The notes under the pieces are model-generated. The model was not told the DNA's origin and searched no databases. It saw nothing but the letters and a program-made list of their open reading frames with translations. This document shows positions 37,201 through 45,925 of a stretch of 64,000 nucleotides of DNA, piece after piece. Made by a program: the position numbers and the translations under genes. Source of the stretch: Rhodococcus sp. 14-2483-1-2 (GTDB lineage: Bacteria; Actinomycetota; Actinomycetes; Mycobacteriales; Mycobacteriaceae); contig NZ_NPFW01000007.1 of assembly GCF_002259405.1 (NCBI RefSeq), forward strand, positions 496,001 through 560,000, read 5' to 3'. The first letter of the stretch is position 1, and every line of letters begins with the position of its first letter.

Positions 37201-38455
37201 CCCCACTCTGACCATCCAATTGCCCTCTCCCACACTGGTGGATGGGCTCGAGCTCAGCCCCAGCCTCGGCGCACTTCCGGCGCACCCCACCCGGGTCGCG
37301 GTCAACCTCGGCAACGGGCCGATGGTGCGCGACGTCGACACCGACGGTTCGACGACCCTCGACCTCGCGCCGTACGTGACGGACAGGATCGTTCTGTCGA
37401 TCGTGGACTGGGACGGCGTACTGGACCGAAACTCGTTGGGCTTCATCCAGTCTCAACCACCCGGCTTCGCCGAAGTGACGCCGCTGTCCGGTGGTGAACC
37501 GATCGGCGCACCGTACGACGGCGACCGCGAGATCACCGTGGACTGCTTCGCAGGCCCCATCGTCTCCATCGCCGGGCAGACGGTGCGCACATCAGTGACG
37601 GCCACCGCGGACCAGTTCCGTTCCGGCGAGCCACTGAAGGCGTCGGTGTGCGATGCCGACACCCCGGTGAACGAGAACTTCGTCAACCCGGTATCACTGC
37701 CCGAGGGACGCCAGGACGTGGTGGTCGAGCCGGGTGCGTCGTTCTTCGTCGACGGTATTCGGTTGCGCGCCATGCCTATTCCGGCCGAGTGGCCGACAGG
37801 ATCGGCACCGCAGGCCGCCAGGACGACCGCCTGGAGCCCCGATCACCGCGAGGTGACGCTGACCTCCGCGACGGAGGACCGCTTGCTGGTCATCCCGGAA
37901 AGCAACAACAGTGGTTGGCGCGCAACCACACCCGGTGGCGTCGAACTCTCCCCGGTCGTGGTCGACGGGTGGCAACAGGCCTGGATCGTTCCGGCCGGGG
38001 CGTCGGGCACGATCTCGTTGGATTTCGCCACCGATCGCTGGTACCGACTCGGAATCTTCGGCGGGCTGCTCCTGCTGATCCCGCTGCTGTTCGCAGCGCT
38101 GCGCCGGCCGCGCAGTGCGCCGAACCCGGGCCCATCACCGCGGCCGTGGCAGAGCGTTCCGGCCGCAGTCGTTGCGCTGCTCGGAGCAACGATCGTGTTG
38201 GCTGGGATCGCCGGTGCGGTCACCGTGGCCGTGATCGGCATCGGCGCGGTGCTCGTGGATCGCCGCTACGGACGCACGGTGTCCTCACGTGTATCGGTCT
38301 GCGTTGCAGGCGGATTCACACTGCTGGCTCCAGCACTGCTCTCGCTCGGACCGTGGCGATCTCCCGATGGGTACGTCGGCGGGTCCTACTGGGTGCAGCT
38401 GGCGTCCCTGATCGGAATCGTCGCGTTGGCGATCACGGCGATACGGAAGCCGTGA
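34208..38455 (+). CDS. aftD: Alpha-(1->3)-arabinofuranosyltransferase AftD (GT-C, DUF3367)
   Basis: About 1415 residues. The N-terminal GT-C membrane domain has the conserved acidic loop FTVADTKYDLAQNPLGF and many helices to about residue 430. A large outer region has carbohydrate-binding-like segments (VDGDLATSWISNG and TDGDPRTSWTAPEKS, F5/8-type patterns). Membrane helices return at the C-terminus (about residues 1280-1415). It uses decaprenyl-phosphoryl-arabinose to branch arabinan of arabinogalactan/LAM. Start ATG 34208; a TTG at 34166 overlapping DUF2613 is also open. The 3' end overlaps the convergent acyltransferase gene by 23 bp. Confidence 0.9.
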   Translation: MISAEPLGRKWLFGVSILAFLLTFLQVPGFTVADTKYDLAQNPLGFLERASHQWNSAAPLGQVQNQAYGYFFPHGAFFAGGDLLSIPPWITQRIWWALLLIAGFWGIVRLAEALGIGSRSSRLIAATAFVLSPRVITTLASISSETMPMMLAPWVLIPMVRYLVGDTAKQTARRTAAQSALAVALMGAVNAVATAAAVLVAVIWMLTHRPNKRWFVFGAWWSGFLVLATLWWIVPLLLLGKVSPPFLDYIESSGTTTQWTSLTEVLRGTGSWTPFVSPERVAGAVLVTQPAAVVATGLIAAAGIAGLAMRSMPARGRLTIMLFVGLVGLGAGFVGDLDGPFAAAVRVFLDSAGAPLRNIHKLEPVIRIPLVLGLAHLLARVPLPGSAPRAQWRSAVAHPEKHPMMAVTALVLVALTLSTSLAWTGKLAPRGAYEAVPQYWHDAADWLTENASGSSPDGSDAQRALIVPGAPFALQTWGLTRDEPLQALATTPWAVRDAVPLTPPGAIRALDSVQRLFADGRPSAGLADTLLGQGISYVVVRNDLDPENSRSTRPASVHQVLDGSPGLEKVAEFGEDVAPGQVDGVVLDGDLRPPYPAVEIYSVGDSADIPASGPYTVDLDRVPVVQGGPESILRSNELRNNGIRNPVPSGPTLLASDAAAAGIAVDSVTVTDTPMNRETDFGQVDNHSSALRAADEPRRSLNEVSDYPVYGAETVDAEWEGATVTASSSASDATQIGGSAPGSGVAAAVDGDLATSWISNGIERAVGQWLQLDFDTPVRGGLLRMRTSPGTIGDPVKWVEITTPNGSTAARVDEPGEPMTVSLPGGETPWLRITAKSTVDGTRGSQFGISEVSVDDYSDRDNPKQVPIVHRAVLPATPSGASVDAWELGQEFPGRSGCLDTEDRIRCSSGLSKSPEELGRFSRTIDVPMGTAVIPDLTVRTRQSPELEALLAQPGRPLASGASDVADLHGSAFAATDGDPRTSWTAPEKSITDRAGTAPTLTIQLPSPTLVDGLELSPSLGALPAHPTRVAVNLGNGPMVRDVDTDGSTTLDLAPYVTDRIVLSIVDWDGVLDRNSLGFIQSQPPGFAEVTPLSGGEPIGAPYDGDREITVDCFAGPIVSIAGQTVRTSVTATADQFRSGEPLKASVCDADTPVNENFVNPVSLPEGRQDVVVEPGASFFVDGIRLRAMPIPAEWPTGSAPQAARTTAWSPDHREVTLTSATEDRLLVIPESNNSGWRATTPGGVELSPVVVDGWQQAWIVPAGASGTISLDFATDRWYRLGIFGGLLLLIPLLFAALRRPRSAPNPGPSPRPWQSVPAAVVALLGATIVLAGIAGAVTVAVIGIGAVLVDRRYGRTVSSRVSVCVAGGFTLLAPALLSLGPWRSPDGYVGGSYWVQLASLIGIVALAITAIRKP

Positions 38456-39581
38456 CCGCTTTCTTGCGGGATGCCAGGCGTCGTCGAGCAGGGTCTTCCA
38501 CCAGCGCGTAGCTCGCCGCTGCCACCGGAATCGACAGTGCGAGAGTCACCGGCAACACGAACCACATCCCACCCGAGAACGGGATGATGCCGAACACCGG
38601 GAACACGACGGCGAGCACGGCCAGGTGCCAGATGAACAATCCGTACGACCAGCGGCCCAGCGTCAGCATCACCGGGTGCTCGAGGAAGCGATGCCGTCGA
38701 CCGTCCTCGGCGAGAATCAGTGGCGCGAGCATCGCGAAGGCCAGTATCGCGCCGAGCAGGATCTTGATCTCGAACTGCCAGGCCGCCGGACGCACCAAGC
38801 CCTGCGGACCCGCCAGAGGAGTCGCCGACAAGGCGAACGCGGCAACCGCGATGGACGACATGACAAATCGGCGACGAGCCAGCCGATGCACCCAGGTCGG
38901 TGGCCCCACCGAGACCTCGGCGAGCAGCATCCCAGCCGCGAACCACGGGAAGTAGCCGGGGAGCCAGTTGTCATGGTGAATGCCGTCGGGGGTCGACACC
39001 GGAACGAATGCCCACGACAAGGTCAGCACCGCAGCACCCAGAATGACCGGTATACGGCGGGCGGCGGCCGCACCGCGCAGGCGCACCATGAGCCAAGCGA
39101 ACACCGGCAGCAGGAGATAGAAGGCGATCTCGACCGACAGCGACCACATCTGCGTCAACCCCTGGGTCAGGGTCAGCGGCACGAACACCTGAGTGAACGA
39201 CAGGTTCGCCAGCCACACGCGGTAGTCACCGCCTGCATCGGGAAGAAACAGCAGGATCAGCAGCACGCCGACCCAGTAACCGGGCAGAATCCTCGCGAAC
39301 CGCGAACGGAAATAGCGGCCGAGCGGCTGGGCACTCCGATGACCGCGGGCTGCCGCCGCGTGCGGACGCCACAGCAGAAATCCCGACAGCGAGAAGAAGA
39401 TCGCCACGGTCAGGTCGAATCTTCCCCAGACATGACCCAGGATCGGCGACGTCGCGCCACCGGTCTGAAAGGCCACGTGGGTGACGACGATTCCGATACA
39501 CGCGACGGCACGCATCCCCTCGAGTGACGGTACGAACCCACGAAGCGGGACAACGCTTGCCGAAAGGGTCTGTGTGCTCAT
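38433..39581 (-). CDS. Membrane acyltransferase, family 3 (OafA/YrhL-like)
   Basis: The 382-residue protein has about ten helices and the family motifs FVPSLEGMRAVACIGIVVTHV at the N-terminus (catalytic His) and SRFARILPGYWVGVLL. It O-acetylates or acylates extracytoplasmic sugars or lipids. ATG 39581 (MSTQTLS) is preferred over the open extension to 39632. The neighbourhood of DUF3068 and aftD fits a cell-envelope role (Rv0228-like). Confidence 0.83.
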   Translation of the reverse strand: MSTQTLSASVVPLRGFVPSLEGMRAVACIGIVVTHVAFQTGGATSPILGHVWGRFDLTVAIFFSLSGFLLWRPHAAAARGHRSAQPLGRYFRSRFARILPGYWVGVLLILLFLPDAGGDYRVWLANLSFTQVFVPLTLTQGLTQMWSLSVEIAFYLLLPVFAWLMVRLRGAAAARRIPVILGAAVLTLSWAFVPVSTPDGIHHDNWLPGYFPWFAAGMLLAEVSVGPPTWVHRLARRRFVMSSIAVAAFALSATPLAGPQGLVRPAAWQFEIKILLGAILAFAMLAPLILAEDGRRHRFLEHPVMLTLGRWSYGLFIWHLAVLAVVFPVFGIIPFSGGMWFVLPVTLALSIPVAAASYALVEDPARRRLASRKKAVTASVSP

Positions 39582-39748
39582 GGTGGCTTCAAGTGTGCCG
39601 TGTCGAACCGGCGCAGACGAGACCGGTGCCACTGTCGACTGTTACTGTCACCTGCGACGTGTCGTAATAAATCGGGCATCGGGTCGGGGGCGAACGTGTT
39701 TCCCGCCCGCGGTGTCTTCCATGAAGCGGTCAACTAAGGAGATACAGC

Positions 39749-40882
39749 ATGGCGGAGCGCTCAGGGCCGAGCCGGATACTTGCCCTCGTACTCATCGGCT
39801 TGGGCGCGTTTCTGGTGGTCGCCGCCATCCTCATCCCCACCTACACCATTTCGGCGCTCGAGAAGACGCCGTTGGACCTCGAAGTCACCACCGTCTCCAC
39901 CGGTGAGGGCAGCGTGCTGAACGCGAGTTCCCTTGCAGCAGGTCGCGCAGTGGTCGACCAGAACGTTCCCCTCGTCTCCCAGCGATTCGTCACCGTCGAG
40001 GATCCCTCCGACGCCGACATCATGACGCTGCAGGCAGGCCAGACTCTGCGTCGCAGCGACAAGCAGGCCGACACCGGACTGCTCACCGCAAGCGTCGACC
40101 GCGTCACCATCGACCGCAAGACGTCGATGCCCGTCGAGAGCCCGATCGGCACCATCCAGGTGGCAGGCAACGCGCCCGCCGAAGAGGTGGCCCACACCGG
40201 ACTGCAGTACAAGTTCCCGTTCAACTCGGAACAGAAGAGCTACCCGTACTTCGACGTCAATGCGCGTGCGACCAAGGACATCGACTTTGTCGAGGCAACC
40301 GAGATCAACGGCACGCCGGTCTACCAGTACCAGCAGACCGTCGGCCCCGTCGATCTGTCGACCGTGGTGAACCTGCCGACCAACAAGGTCACCCTGCCCG
40401 CCGACACCTGGGGTGTCGAGGGTGGAGCCGCGCCGGTGACGATGACCCGCTGGTACGAGAACACCCGCACCCTGTGGGTCGAGCCCGAGACCGGCGTCGT
40501 CGTCAAGGGCGAAGAGCAGATTCACCAGTACTACGGACGTGAGGCGGGCCGGCCCGAGGTCGACGTTCTCAACGCTCCGATCACGTTCGACGAGAACACG
40601 GTCGAATACCAGATCCAGCAGGCCAAGGACGGCCAGGATCAGATCTCGCTCTTCGGCCGTACCGTCCCGATCATCGCCGGAATTCTCGGTGTCATCTCGC
40701 TGATCGCCGGAGTGTTCCTGCTCCTGCGCGGTGGCAACGGTGGACACCGTCAGCCGGCCCGAGCGGACAACACTCCGCGACCGACCCCCGGTGGCGGAAC
40801 CGCTCCCGCTCCGTCGAGCAACCGTGATTGGACGACGGATCGCACGGAAGAGATTCCGAGGACGAACCTCAACAAGGAGTAG
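39749..40882 (+). CDS. DUF3068 / PorA-family membrane protein
   Basis: The 377-residue protein has an N-terminal helix (ILALVLIGLGAFLVVAAILI), a long extracytoplasmic domain rich in beta pattern (GTPVYQYQQTV, TRTLWVEPETGVVVKGEE), a C-terminal helix (IIAGILGVISLIAGVFLLL) and a Pro-rich cytoplasmic tail. The family is confined to Corynebacteriales and relatives, with no firm biochemical role; a homologue is Rv0227c. AAGGAG precedes the ATG. A perfect terminator follows. Confidence 0.85.
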   Translation: MAERSGPSRILALVLIGLGAFLVVAAILIPTYTISALEKTPLDLEVTTVSTGEGSVLNASSLAAGRAVVDQNVPLVSQRFVTVEDPSDADIMTLQAGQTLRRSDKQADTGLLTASVDRVTIDRKTSMPVESPIGTIQVAGNAPAEEVAHTGLQYKFPFNSEQKSYPYFDVNARATKDIDFVEATEINGTPVYQYQQTVGPVDLSTVVNLPTNKVTLPADTWGVEGGAAPVTMTRWYENTRTLWVEPETGVVVKGEEQIHQYYGREAGRPEVDVLNAPITFDENTVEYQIQQAKDGQDQISLFGRTVPIIAGILGVISLIAGVFLLLRGGNGGHRQPARADNTPRPTPGGGTAPAPSSNRDWTTDRTEEIPRTNLNKE

Positions 40883-40925
40883 GTGCGCTACGCAGGAGTG
40901 GAGCCTGCGGAACGACCCGGTTGGT

Positions 40926-40971
40926 CAGTGGCGTGGTTAGGTGCCCGTGGGGGCACCTAACCACGCCACTG
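40926..40971. terminator. Perfect 21-bp hairpin terminator
   Basis: Arms 40926-40946 and 40951-40971 pair without mismatch (CAGTGGCGTGGTTAGGTGCCC) around a 4-base loop, followed by GTGTTTTCT. It serves the DUF3068 gene and, from the other side, the nitrilase gene ending at 40980. Confidence 0.9.
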
Positions 40972-40979
40972 GTGTTTTC

Positions 40980-42698
40980 TCAGGCGGTCGAGAGAATCCC
41001 GTAGTGGTGGGGTTGCCGCATCAGGACGAGGTCTTTGCGTCGTACGACGTTGGTCGGGTACGGCCCGTCGAGGTTGGTGGTGTCGATAACGCTCGTCGCG
41101 TGGCCTGGTTCGGATGCATCGACGATGGCTTCCGTTCGAGGAAATGCGAATGTGTCCGGCCCGAACACTCCGCTGTGTCCGGTGATTCCGCGGTCGAGGT
41201 CGACGGCATTCGCGAAGGCGAAGTAGACGTTGTTCTCGCCGGCGCGCACGCGCATATGGTGCCAGTGGGTGGCGTCGGGCCCGGTGAGAACCTCGGCGGC
41301 GAGCGGAATCTCGGTTCCGGGGTGCGATCCGACGAAGGTACCCGCCAGTGCGGATGGGCAGACGATCAGATCGCACCCGCGCAGCGCGAGCACTCGGCCC
41401 GATTCCGGTAGCAGCGCATCGTTGCCGACGAGGAGACCGACTCGTCCCAGGGGCAGATCGACGACTGCCCAGGTGTCGCCGCCGTCGAACAGCGGCGCAT
41501 GCTCCGCGGACAGGTGGATCTGTCTGTAGGTTGTGCGGGCTCCGTCGGTTCCGAGCAGGACGGCCGAGTTGTACACCCGCTCGGTATCGGTGTCGCGCTC
41601 GGCGATGCCGACGACGATCGACATGCCGTGCCGAACCGCGAGGTCCGCGATCCGTGCGAGCGAGGGCCCGTCGGCAGTCTCGGCGACGTCGCGAGGCGGT
41701 CGAGCTGCCGAGACCGGTCCGGTGATCGACAGCTCGGGAAAGACGACGAGATCCGTTGTGCCGGAGACCTGTTGGATCCAGGCCTCGATGTCCGCGAGGT
41801 TGCTCTGGACCGATGTACCCGGCGTGCTTTGCACCACGGTCACCGCAGACGTCTCGCCTGCGGGCAGCGGCGAGTGGCCGTACAGGGTGAAGAAGTCCAG
41901 AGGGTTCCAGGTGTACGTGTTCGTCTGGAGTTCCCGATACAGCTCAGGTCGACGCGCGGGCCCGCACTCGCGGGTACGCCGAATGTCGATCTCGGCGGCG
42001 ACGATGCCGTTGCCGACGTCGATCCGGCCGGTGACGGTTCCGTCGGGCTCGATGATGCATGTGCCGCCACTGAATTGGACCGTCCGTTCGAGTCCCCATC
42101 GATTGCTCTCGATGACATAGCAGTTGTTCTCGAAGGCTCGACTGATCCAGTAGGGAGCCGGAGTTCGCTCGGCCAGCCAGTTGCTGATGTGGCAGATCAC
42201 GTCGGCGCCCTGCAGTGCGACCACGCGAGCGGTCTCCACGAAGTGCAGATCCATGCAGATCAGCATCGCGATTCGGCCGAGCCTGGTCTCGAACACCTGA
42301 TGGCCCAGGTTCCCCGGAGCTGCCCATTTGGGCTCGGCGATGTACGGGTGTGTCTTGCGATGGGTACCGATGATTCCCTGGGGTCCGATGAGAACTGCGC
42401 TGTTGTAGAACAACCCGCTTGTCGGATCGACTTCCGGCATCCCCAGCACGATGTAGCAATCGCGACGGGCCGCGATCTCGACGAACGTATCGGTGGTGGG
42501 TCCGGGGATCTGCTCGACGACGGTCGATGCCTCCCCGGGATCATGGAAACAGTAACCGGTGGTGGCCATCTCGGGCGTGGTGATCAATTCGGCCCCGTCG
42601 GAGGCGGCCTTGTCGACCAGCTCTGCCAGCGCGGCGACATTCGCGTCCTTGGCGAACAGTGTGGGTTCGAACTGGATGGCCGCTGCGGTGAATGTCAT
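40980..42698 (-). CDS. Two-domain carbon-nitrogen hydrolase (nitrilase superfamily), second domain degenerate
   Basis: The 572-residue protein contains two nitrilase folds. Domain 1 (about residues 1-265) has an intact triad: Glu43 (TTPEMATTG), Lys115 (THRKTHP) and Cys148 (MLICMDLHF). Domain 2 (about 290-560) keeps Glu322 (FPELSITGP). It has Gln393 in place of Lys (YRQIHL) and Gly425 in place of Cys (LLVGNDAL), so it should not catalyse. AAAGGA precedes the ATG, and the start overlaps the permease stop by ATGA. It likely hydrolyses an amide, nitrile or carbamoyl compound imported by the NCS1 permease; substrate unknown. Confidence 0.85.
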   Translation of the reverse strand: MTFTAAAIQFEPTLFAKDANVAALAELVDKAASDGAELITTPEMATTGYCFHDPGEASTVVEQIPGPTTDTFVEIAARRDCYIVLGMPEVDPTSGLFYNSAVLIGPQGIIGTHRKTHPYIAEPKWAAPGNLGHQVFETRLGRIAMLICMDLHFVETARVVALQGADVICHISNWLAERTPAPYWISRAFENNCYVIESNRWGLERTVQFSGGTCIIEPDGTVTGRIDVGNGIVAAEIDIRRTRECGPARRPELYRELQTNTYTWNPLDFFTLYGHSPLPAGETSAVTVVQSTPGTSVQSNLADIEAWIQQVSGTTDLVVFPELSITGPVSAARPPRDVAETADGPSLARIADLAVRHGMSIVVGIAERDTDTERVYNSAVLLGTDGARTTYRQIHLSAEHAPLFDGGDTWAVVDLPLGRVGLLVGNDALLPESGRVLALRGCDLIVCPSALAGTFVGSHPGTEIPLAAEVLTGPDATHWHHMRVRAGENNVYFAFANAVDLDRGITGHSGVFGPDTFAFPRTEAIVDASEPGHATSVIDTTNLDGPYPTNVVRRKDLVLMRQPHHYGILSTA

Positions 42699-44137
42699 GA
42701 CGTCACAGTCCTTTCGATTGTCGGAGCTTCGGTGGAGACAGGTGGTTCGTAGTACTTCCCCCGCGTTGCCATCGTCAGTGGGATGTAGATGATCGGCCCG
42801 AGCAGCATCGCGATGAACGAGGCGTAGTACGACGGGTAGAGACCGAACACGCCGAGTCCGCCCACGGCCACGCCTGCCGCCATGGCGAAAATGCCACAGG
42901 GGTTCCAATTACGCACTCGCCCTTCGCGGAACTCGATGTTGTTCCGCGGTGCGAGGCCGAGCATTCGTCGGCAGACGAAGTAATCGGCGAGCAGAATGAA
43001 GATCCAGGTGTTGGTCATGATCCCGGTGACGGCCAGGAACTTGTCGGTGTACTGCAGGATGTTTACCGGGTAGCAGAGCACGCCGACGACGAGTAGCGCG
43101 ACCATCCACCACTGGCGTCCGACCTTGCGGGGCGAGAGCACGTCCCAGGCGTTGGACAGTGCCAGCGACCCGGAGTACAGGTTCATCACGTTGATGCGCA
43201 CCTGGGTGACAACGGCGAAGATCACGCCGAGCAGTCCCATCACGACGGCAAAATACAGCCCAGGATCGGTGGCCGAAAGTTCTGGTGTGGCAGTGCTTCC
43301 GGTGAAGTGGCGCAACATGGTGAAGCCGAGGAAGACACCGAGGATCATCACCACGACGATCATGAGCAGCTCCGCGAGCATGAGCCCCGCGGTGCCCACG
43401 TAGCCGACGCTCTTCTTGACGAAACGTCCGTAGTCGGTGGCGATGAGAGCCTGGAACACCACCTGTCCGTTCGCAAGACTGAACGCCTGCCACATCGCGG
43501 TTGCGGTGAACCCGCCGGTGGCTTCCCATTGGCCCGGCCCCACCAGGACGTATCCACTGGCCAGCATGTACATGCCGATGGCGAACAGAATCAGGAAGAT
43601 CGGCATACCGAACCGCTGCAGAATGTTCATCGAGTGCATTCCACGCCAGGAGAAGAACAGCGCAACGAGGGCGACCAGTGCGAACACCACTGTCGCCCAG
43701 GCAGAGTTGATGTCGATGCCGGCGAGTTCGCTGAGGCCGTGCGAGACGATGCTGCCCTCGAAGATGAAGTAGAAGACGTAGTTCACGGCGTAGACGAGCG
43801 AGGCCACGGCCGATCCTTTGGTGCCGAAGCCGAGTCCGCGGGTGAGCAGTGGCAGCGACAGGCCTTCCTGGCTGGCAATACGCATGATCAGGCTGCCGAC
43901 CAGCGTTGCGCCGATCACCATGTAGGCGACGGGGATCAGGAACATCGGCCACCCCACCAGGAAGCCGATCTGGCCGCCGAGCGCGAACCAGAACATCGCG
44001 GTGACGTTGCCGGTGAGCACCAGCAGGATCGCCGGCCGTCGCCATCGTTGATCGTCGGGCACGCGAGAGGTTGCGTAACTTTCGATCTGGTCGTCGAGGC
44101 TGGTCGCTGGCCCCTCGAAGTACTTCTTCATGTTCAT
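42695..44137 (-). CDS. NCS1-family permease (purine/cytosine/allantoin-type)
   Basis: The 480-residue protein has about twelve helices and NCS1 features: a polar N-terminus (SYATSRVPDDQRWRRPAILLVLTGNVTAMFWFALG), GLGFGTKGSAVAS, and the loop YGRFVKK. NCS1 proteins import nucleobases, hydantoins, allantoin or related ring compounds with Na+ or H+. ATG 44137, or 44131. Translationally coupled to the two-domain nitrilase, so import and hydrolysis are probably linked. Confidence 0.87.
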   Translation of the reverse strand: MNMKKYFEGPATSLDDQIESYATSRVPDDQRWRRPAILLVLTGNVTAMFWFALGGQIGFLVGWPMFLIPVAYMVIGATLVGSLIMRIASQEGLSLPLLTRGLGFGTKGSAVASLVYAVNYVFYFIFEGSIVSHGLSELAGIDINSAWATVVFALVALVALFFSWRGMHSMNILQRFGMPIFLILFAIGMYMLASGYVLVGPGQWEATGGFTATAMWQAFSLANGQVVFQALIATDYGRFVKKSVGYVGTAGLMLAELLMIVVVMILGVFLGFTMLRHFTGSTATPELSATDPGLYFAVVMGLLGVIFAVVTQVRINVMNLYSGSLALSNAWDVLSPRKVGRQWWMVALLVVGVLCYPVNILQYTDKFLAVTGIMTNTWIFILLADYFVCRRMLGLAPRNNIEFREGRVRNWNPCGIFAMAAGVAVGGLGVFGLYPSYYASFIAMLLGPIIYIPLTMATRGKYYEPPVSTEAPTIERTVTS

Positions 44138-44143
44138 GAACTG

Positions 44144-44231
44144 GTGTCCACTTCGGTTCGCGGTGAGAGCGCTGGCTGCGCTGCATCGGAACAATACTTT
44201 CCGTGGACACTATTGCAACGTGAAACATGTT
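44144..44231. promoter_or_regulatory. Promoter region of the permease-nitrilase operon with inverted repeats
   Basis: GTGTCCAC (44144-44151) and GTGGACAC (44203-44210) form an inverted pair 59 bases apart, and AACATGTT (44224-44231) is a perfect short palindrome. These are candidate sites for the nearby MarR protein; assignment is tentative. Confidence 0.35.
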
Positions 44232-44305
44232 AAAAGGAGATCACGAAAGTTCACGACCAGGCGAGGGACTGCCGAATTCGAGCAAATGCCGGAACCCGGC
44301 AACGA

Positions 44306-44743
44306 TCACAGGGTGACCGAGGACGCCTTCGCGTTGGTCTCGAGAGAACGCAGCAAGGATTGCAACTGCTCACGTTCGGATTCGGACGGAAACACAGTGG
44401 CCGCGACTGCTTCCATGACCGGAGCCGCCTCGTCGTACTTGGCGCGCCCACGCGCGGTCAGGCGAATGAGCACCTGACGACGATCCACGGTGCCGGTACG
44501 ACGGTGCACGAGATTGTTGGAGACCAGCCGGTTGACGGCCTTGGTCAGCGTCGGCGGCGCGAGCAGCGCGAACTCCGCGGTTTCGGCCATCGTGTGGCCT
44601 TCGCCGTCCGACAGCAACGACAGCACCCGCCACTCCTCGAGATCGAGCTCCCACGGGACGAGCGCACCGCGCAACCGATCCGAGACGGCGCGCTCGACGA
44701 CGGTGAGCAAACGAGCGGCCGAACCAGCCTCGTCGTGATTCAC
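44306..44743 (-). CDS. MarR-family transcriptional regulator
   Basis: The 145-residue winged-helix protein has the helix-turn-helix around TMAETAEFALLAPPTLTKAVNRL (about residues 50-73) and the wing GTVDRRQVLIRLTARGR. It lies upstream of the permease-nitrilase operon on the same strand and is divergent from the AmiC-like gene, so it may control both. GTG start. Confidence 0.83.
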   Translation of the reverse strand: MNHDEAGSAARLLTVVERAVSDRLRGALVPWELDLEEWRVLSLLSDGEGHTMAETAEFALLAPPTLTKAVNRLVSNNLVHRRTGTVDRRQVLIRLTARGRAKYDEAAPVMEAVAATVFPSESEREQLQSLLRSLETNAKASSVTL

Positions 44744-44848
44744 GCGATCATGCCCCTCTGCTCTTACCTCGCCTGCGGCGCTACAGTCTCCTCAGCGATT
44801 CTAGGGCGAAGCGAGCAGCGAATCGACACGGATCGGACGGACAGCACG

Positions 44849-45925
44849 ATGAACAGCGATCGGTTCGACACGTTTCGCGTCGGTCTGATCTTTCCGATGT
44901 CCGGACCGTTCGGCCTGGTCGGCCCGTCGAGTGAACTGTCGGCCCAGCTGGCACGGGACGAACTCAATGCCGCCGCCGGTGTACTGGGCCGGCGCGTCGA
45001 GCTGATCTCGATCGACGGTGGTCGCGACCCGGCCGCCGTCGCCCACGAGGTCTCGACCCTCCTCGACGCAGGCACCCTCGACGCAGTCGCGGGGATGCAC
45101 ACCTCGGCAGTCCGTCGAGCCGTGATTCCGGTGGCCACGAACCGAATCCCCTACGTCTACACGTCCCTGTACGAGGGCGGTGACCGCTATCCGGGCCTGT
45201 TCATCACCGGCGAGACACCCACCAACCAACTCGTCCCGGCACTGGACTTCCTGGTCCGCGAGTTCGGACGCAGACGGTGGGCAATCGTCGGAAACGACTA
45301 CGTCTGGCCGCGCAAGAGCGCCACCATCGCGGCCGCCCGGCTCCGGGAACTCGGGGCCAGCGTGGTGCACGCCGAGTTCAGGCCGGTCGGCAGCACCGAC
45401 TTCGCCACCTCCGTCGGCGCGCTCGAACGATCAGGGGCCGACGGTGCCGTAGTTCTGCTCCTCGGCGACGACGCGGTGTACTTCCATCAGCAATTCGCTG
45501 CAGCGGGACTCGACGTCCGATGCGTTCGACTCAGTCCGCTGATGGACGAGAACATGTTGATCGCGGCAGGCGGAGAGAACACACACGGGCTCTATGTCGC
45601 CTCGGGATACTTCGAAACACTGGCCACCGAAGACAGTTTGGGATTCTCCGGCCGATTCGCCCGTGCGTTCGGCGTCGACGCGCCGATCGTCGGTGCTCTG
45701 GGGCAATCGTGTTACGAGGGCATCAAGCTGCTGGGTGCACTGGTGAACAGGGCCGGCACCACCGATGTGGGCGTCATCGAATCCATCTCCGATTCGGTGT
45801 CGTTCACCGGTGCCCGCGGTCGACTGTCCCTGTCCAACGGCCATGTCTCGCAGCCGATCTACTTGGCGCTGGCCGGCGAGGTCGACTTCGAGATCCTCAG
45901 CGAGATCAGACCCGCGAAGGACTGA
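44849..45925 (+). CDS. Cytoplasmic amide-binding (AmiC-like) type I periplasmic-binding-fold protein
   Basis: The 358-residue protein starts FRVGLIFPMSGPFGLVGPS and keeps the full binding-protein fold (ELISIDGGRDPAAVAHEV, AGMHTSAVRRAVIPVATNRIPYVYTSLYEGG). It has no signal peptide or lipobox. It therefore resembles AmiC, the cytoplasmic amide sensor of the Pseudomonas amidase operon, more than a transport receptor. No AmiR-type antiterminator gene is visible, so how it signals is open. Its 3' end overlaps the convergent flippase gene by 20 bp. Confidence 0.78.
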   Translation: MNSDRFDTFRVGLIFPMSGPFGLVGPSSELSAQLARDELNAAAGVLGRRVELISIDGGRDPAAVAHEVSTLLDAGTLDAVAGMHTSAVRRAVIPVATNRIPYVYTSLYEGGDRYPGLFITGETPTNQLVPALDFLVREFGRRRWAIVGNDYVWPRKSATIAAARLRELGASVVHAEFRPVGSTDFATSVGALERSGADGAVVLLLGDDAVYFHQQFAAAGLDVRCVRLSPLMDENMLIAAGGENTHGLYVASGYFETLATEDSLGFSGRFARAFGVDAPIVGALGQSCYEGIKLLGALVNRAGTTDVGVIESISDSVSFTGARGRLSLSNGHVSQPIYLALAGEVDFEILSEIRPAKD

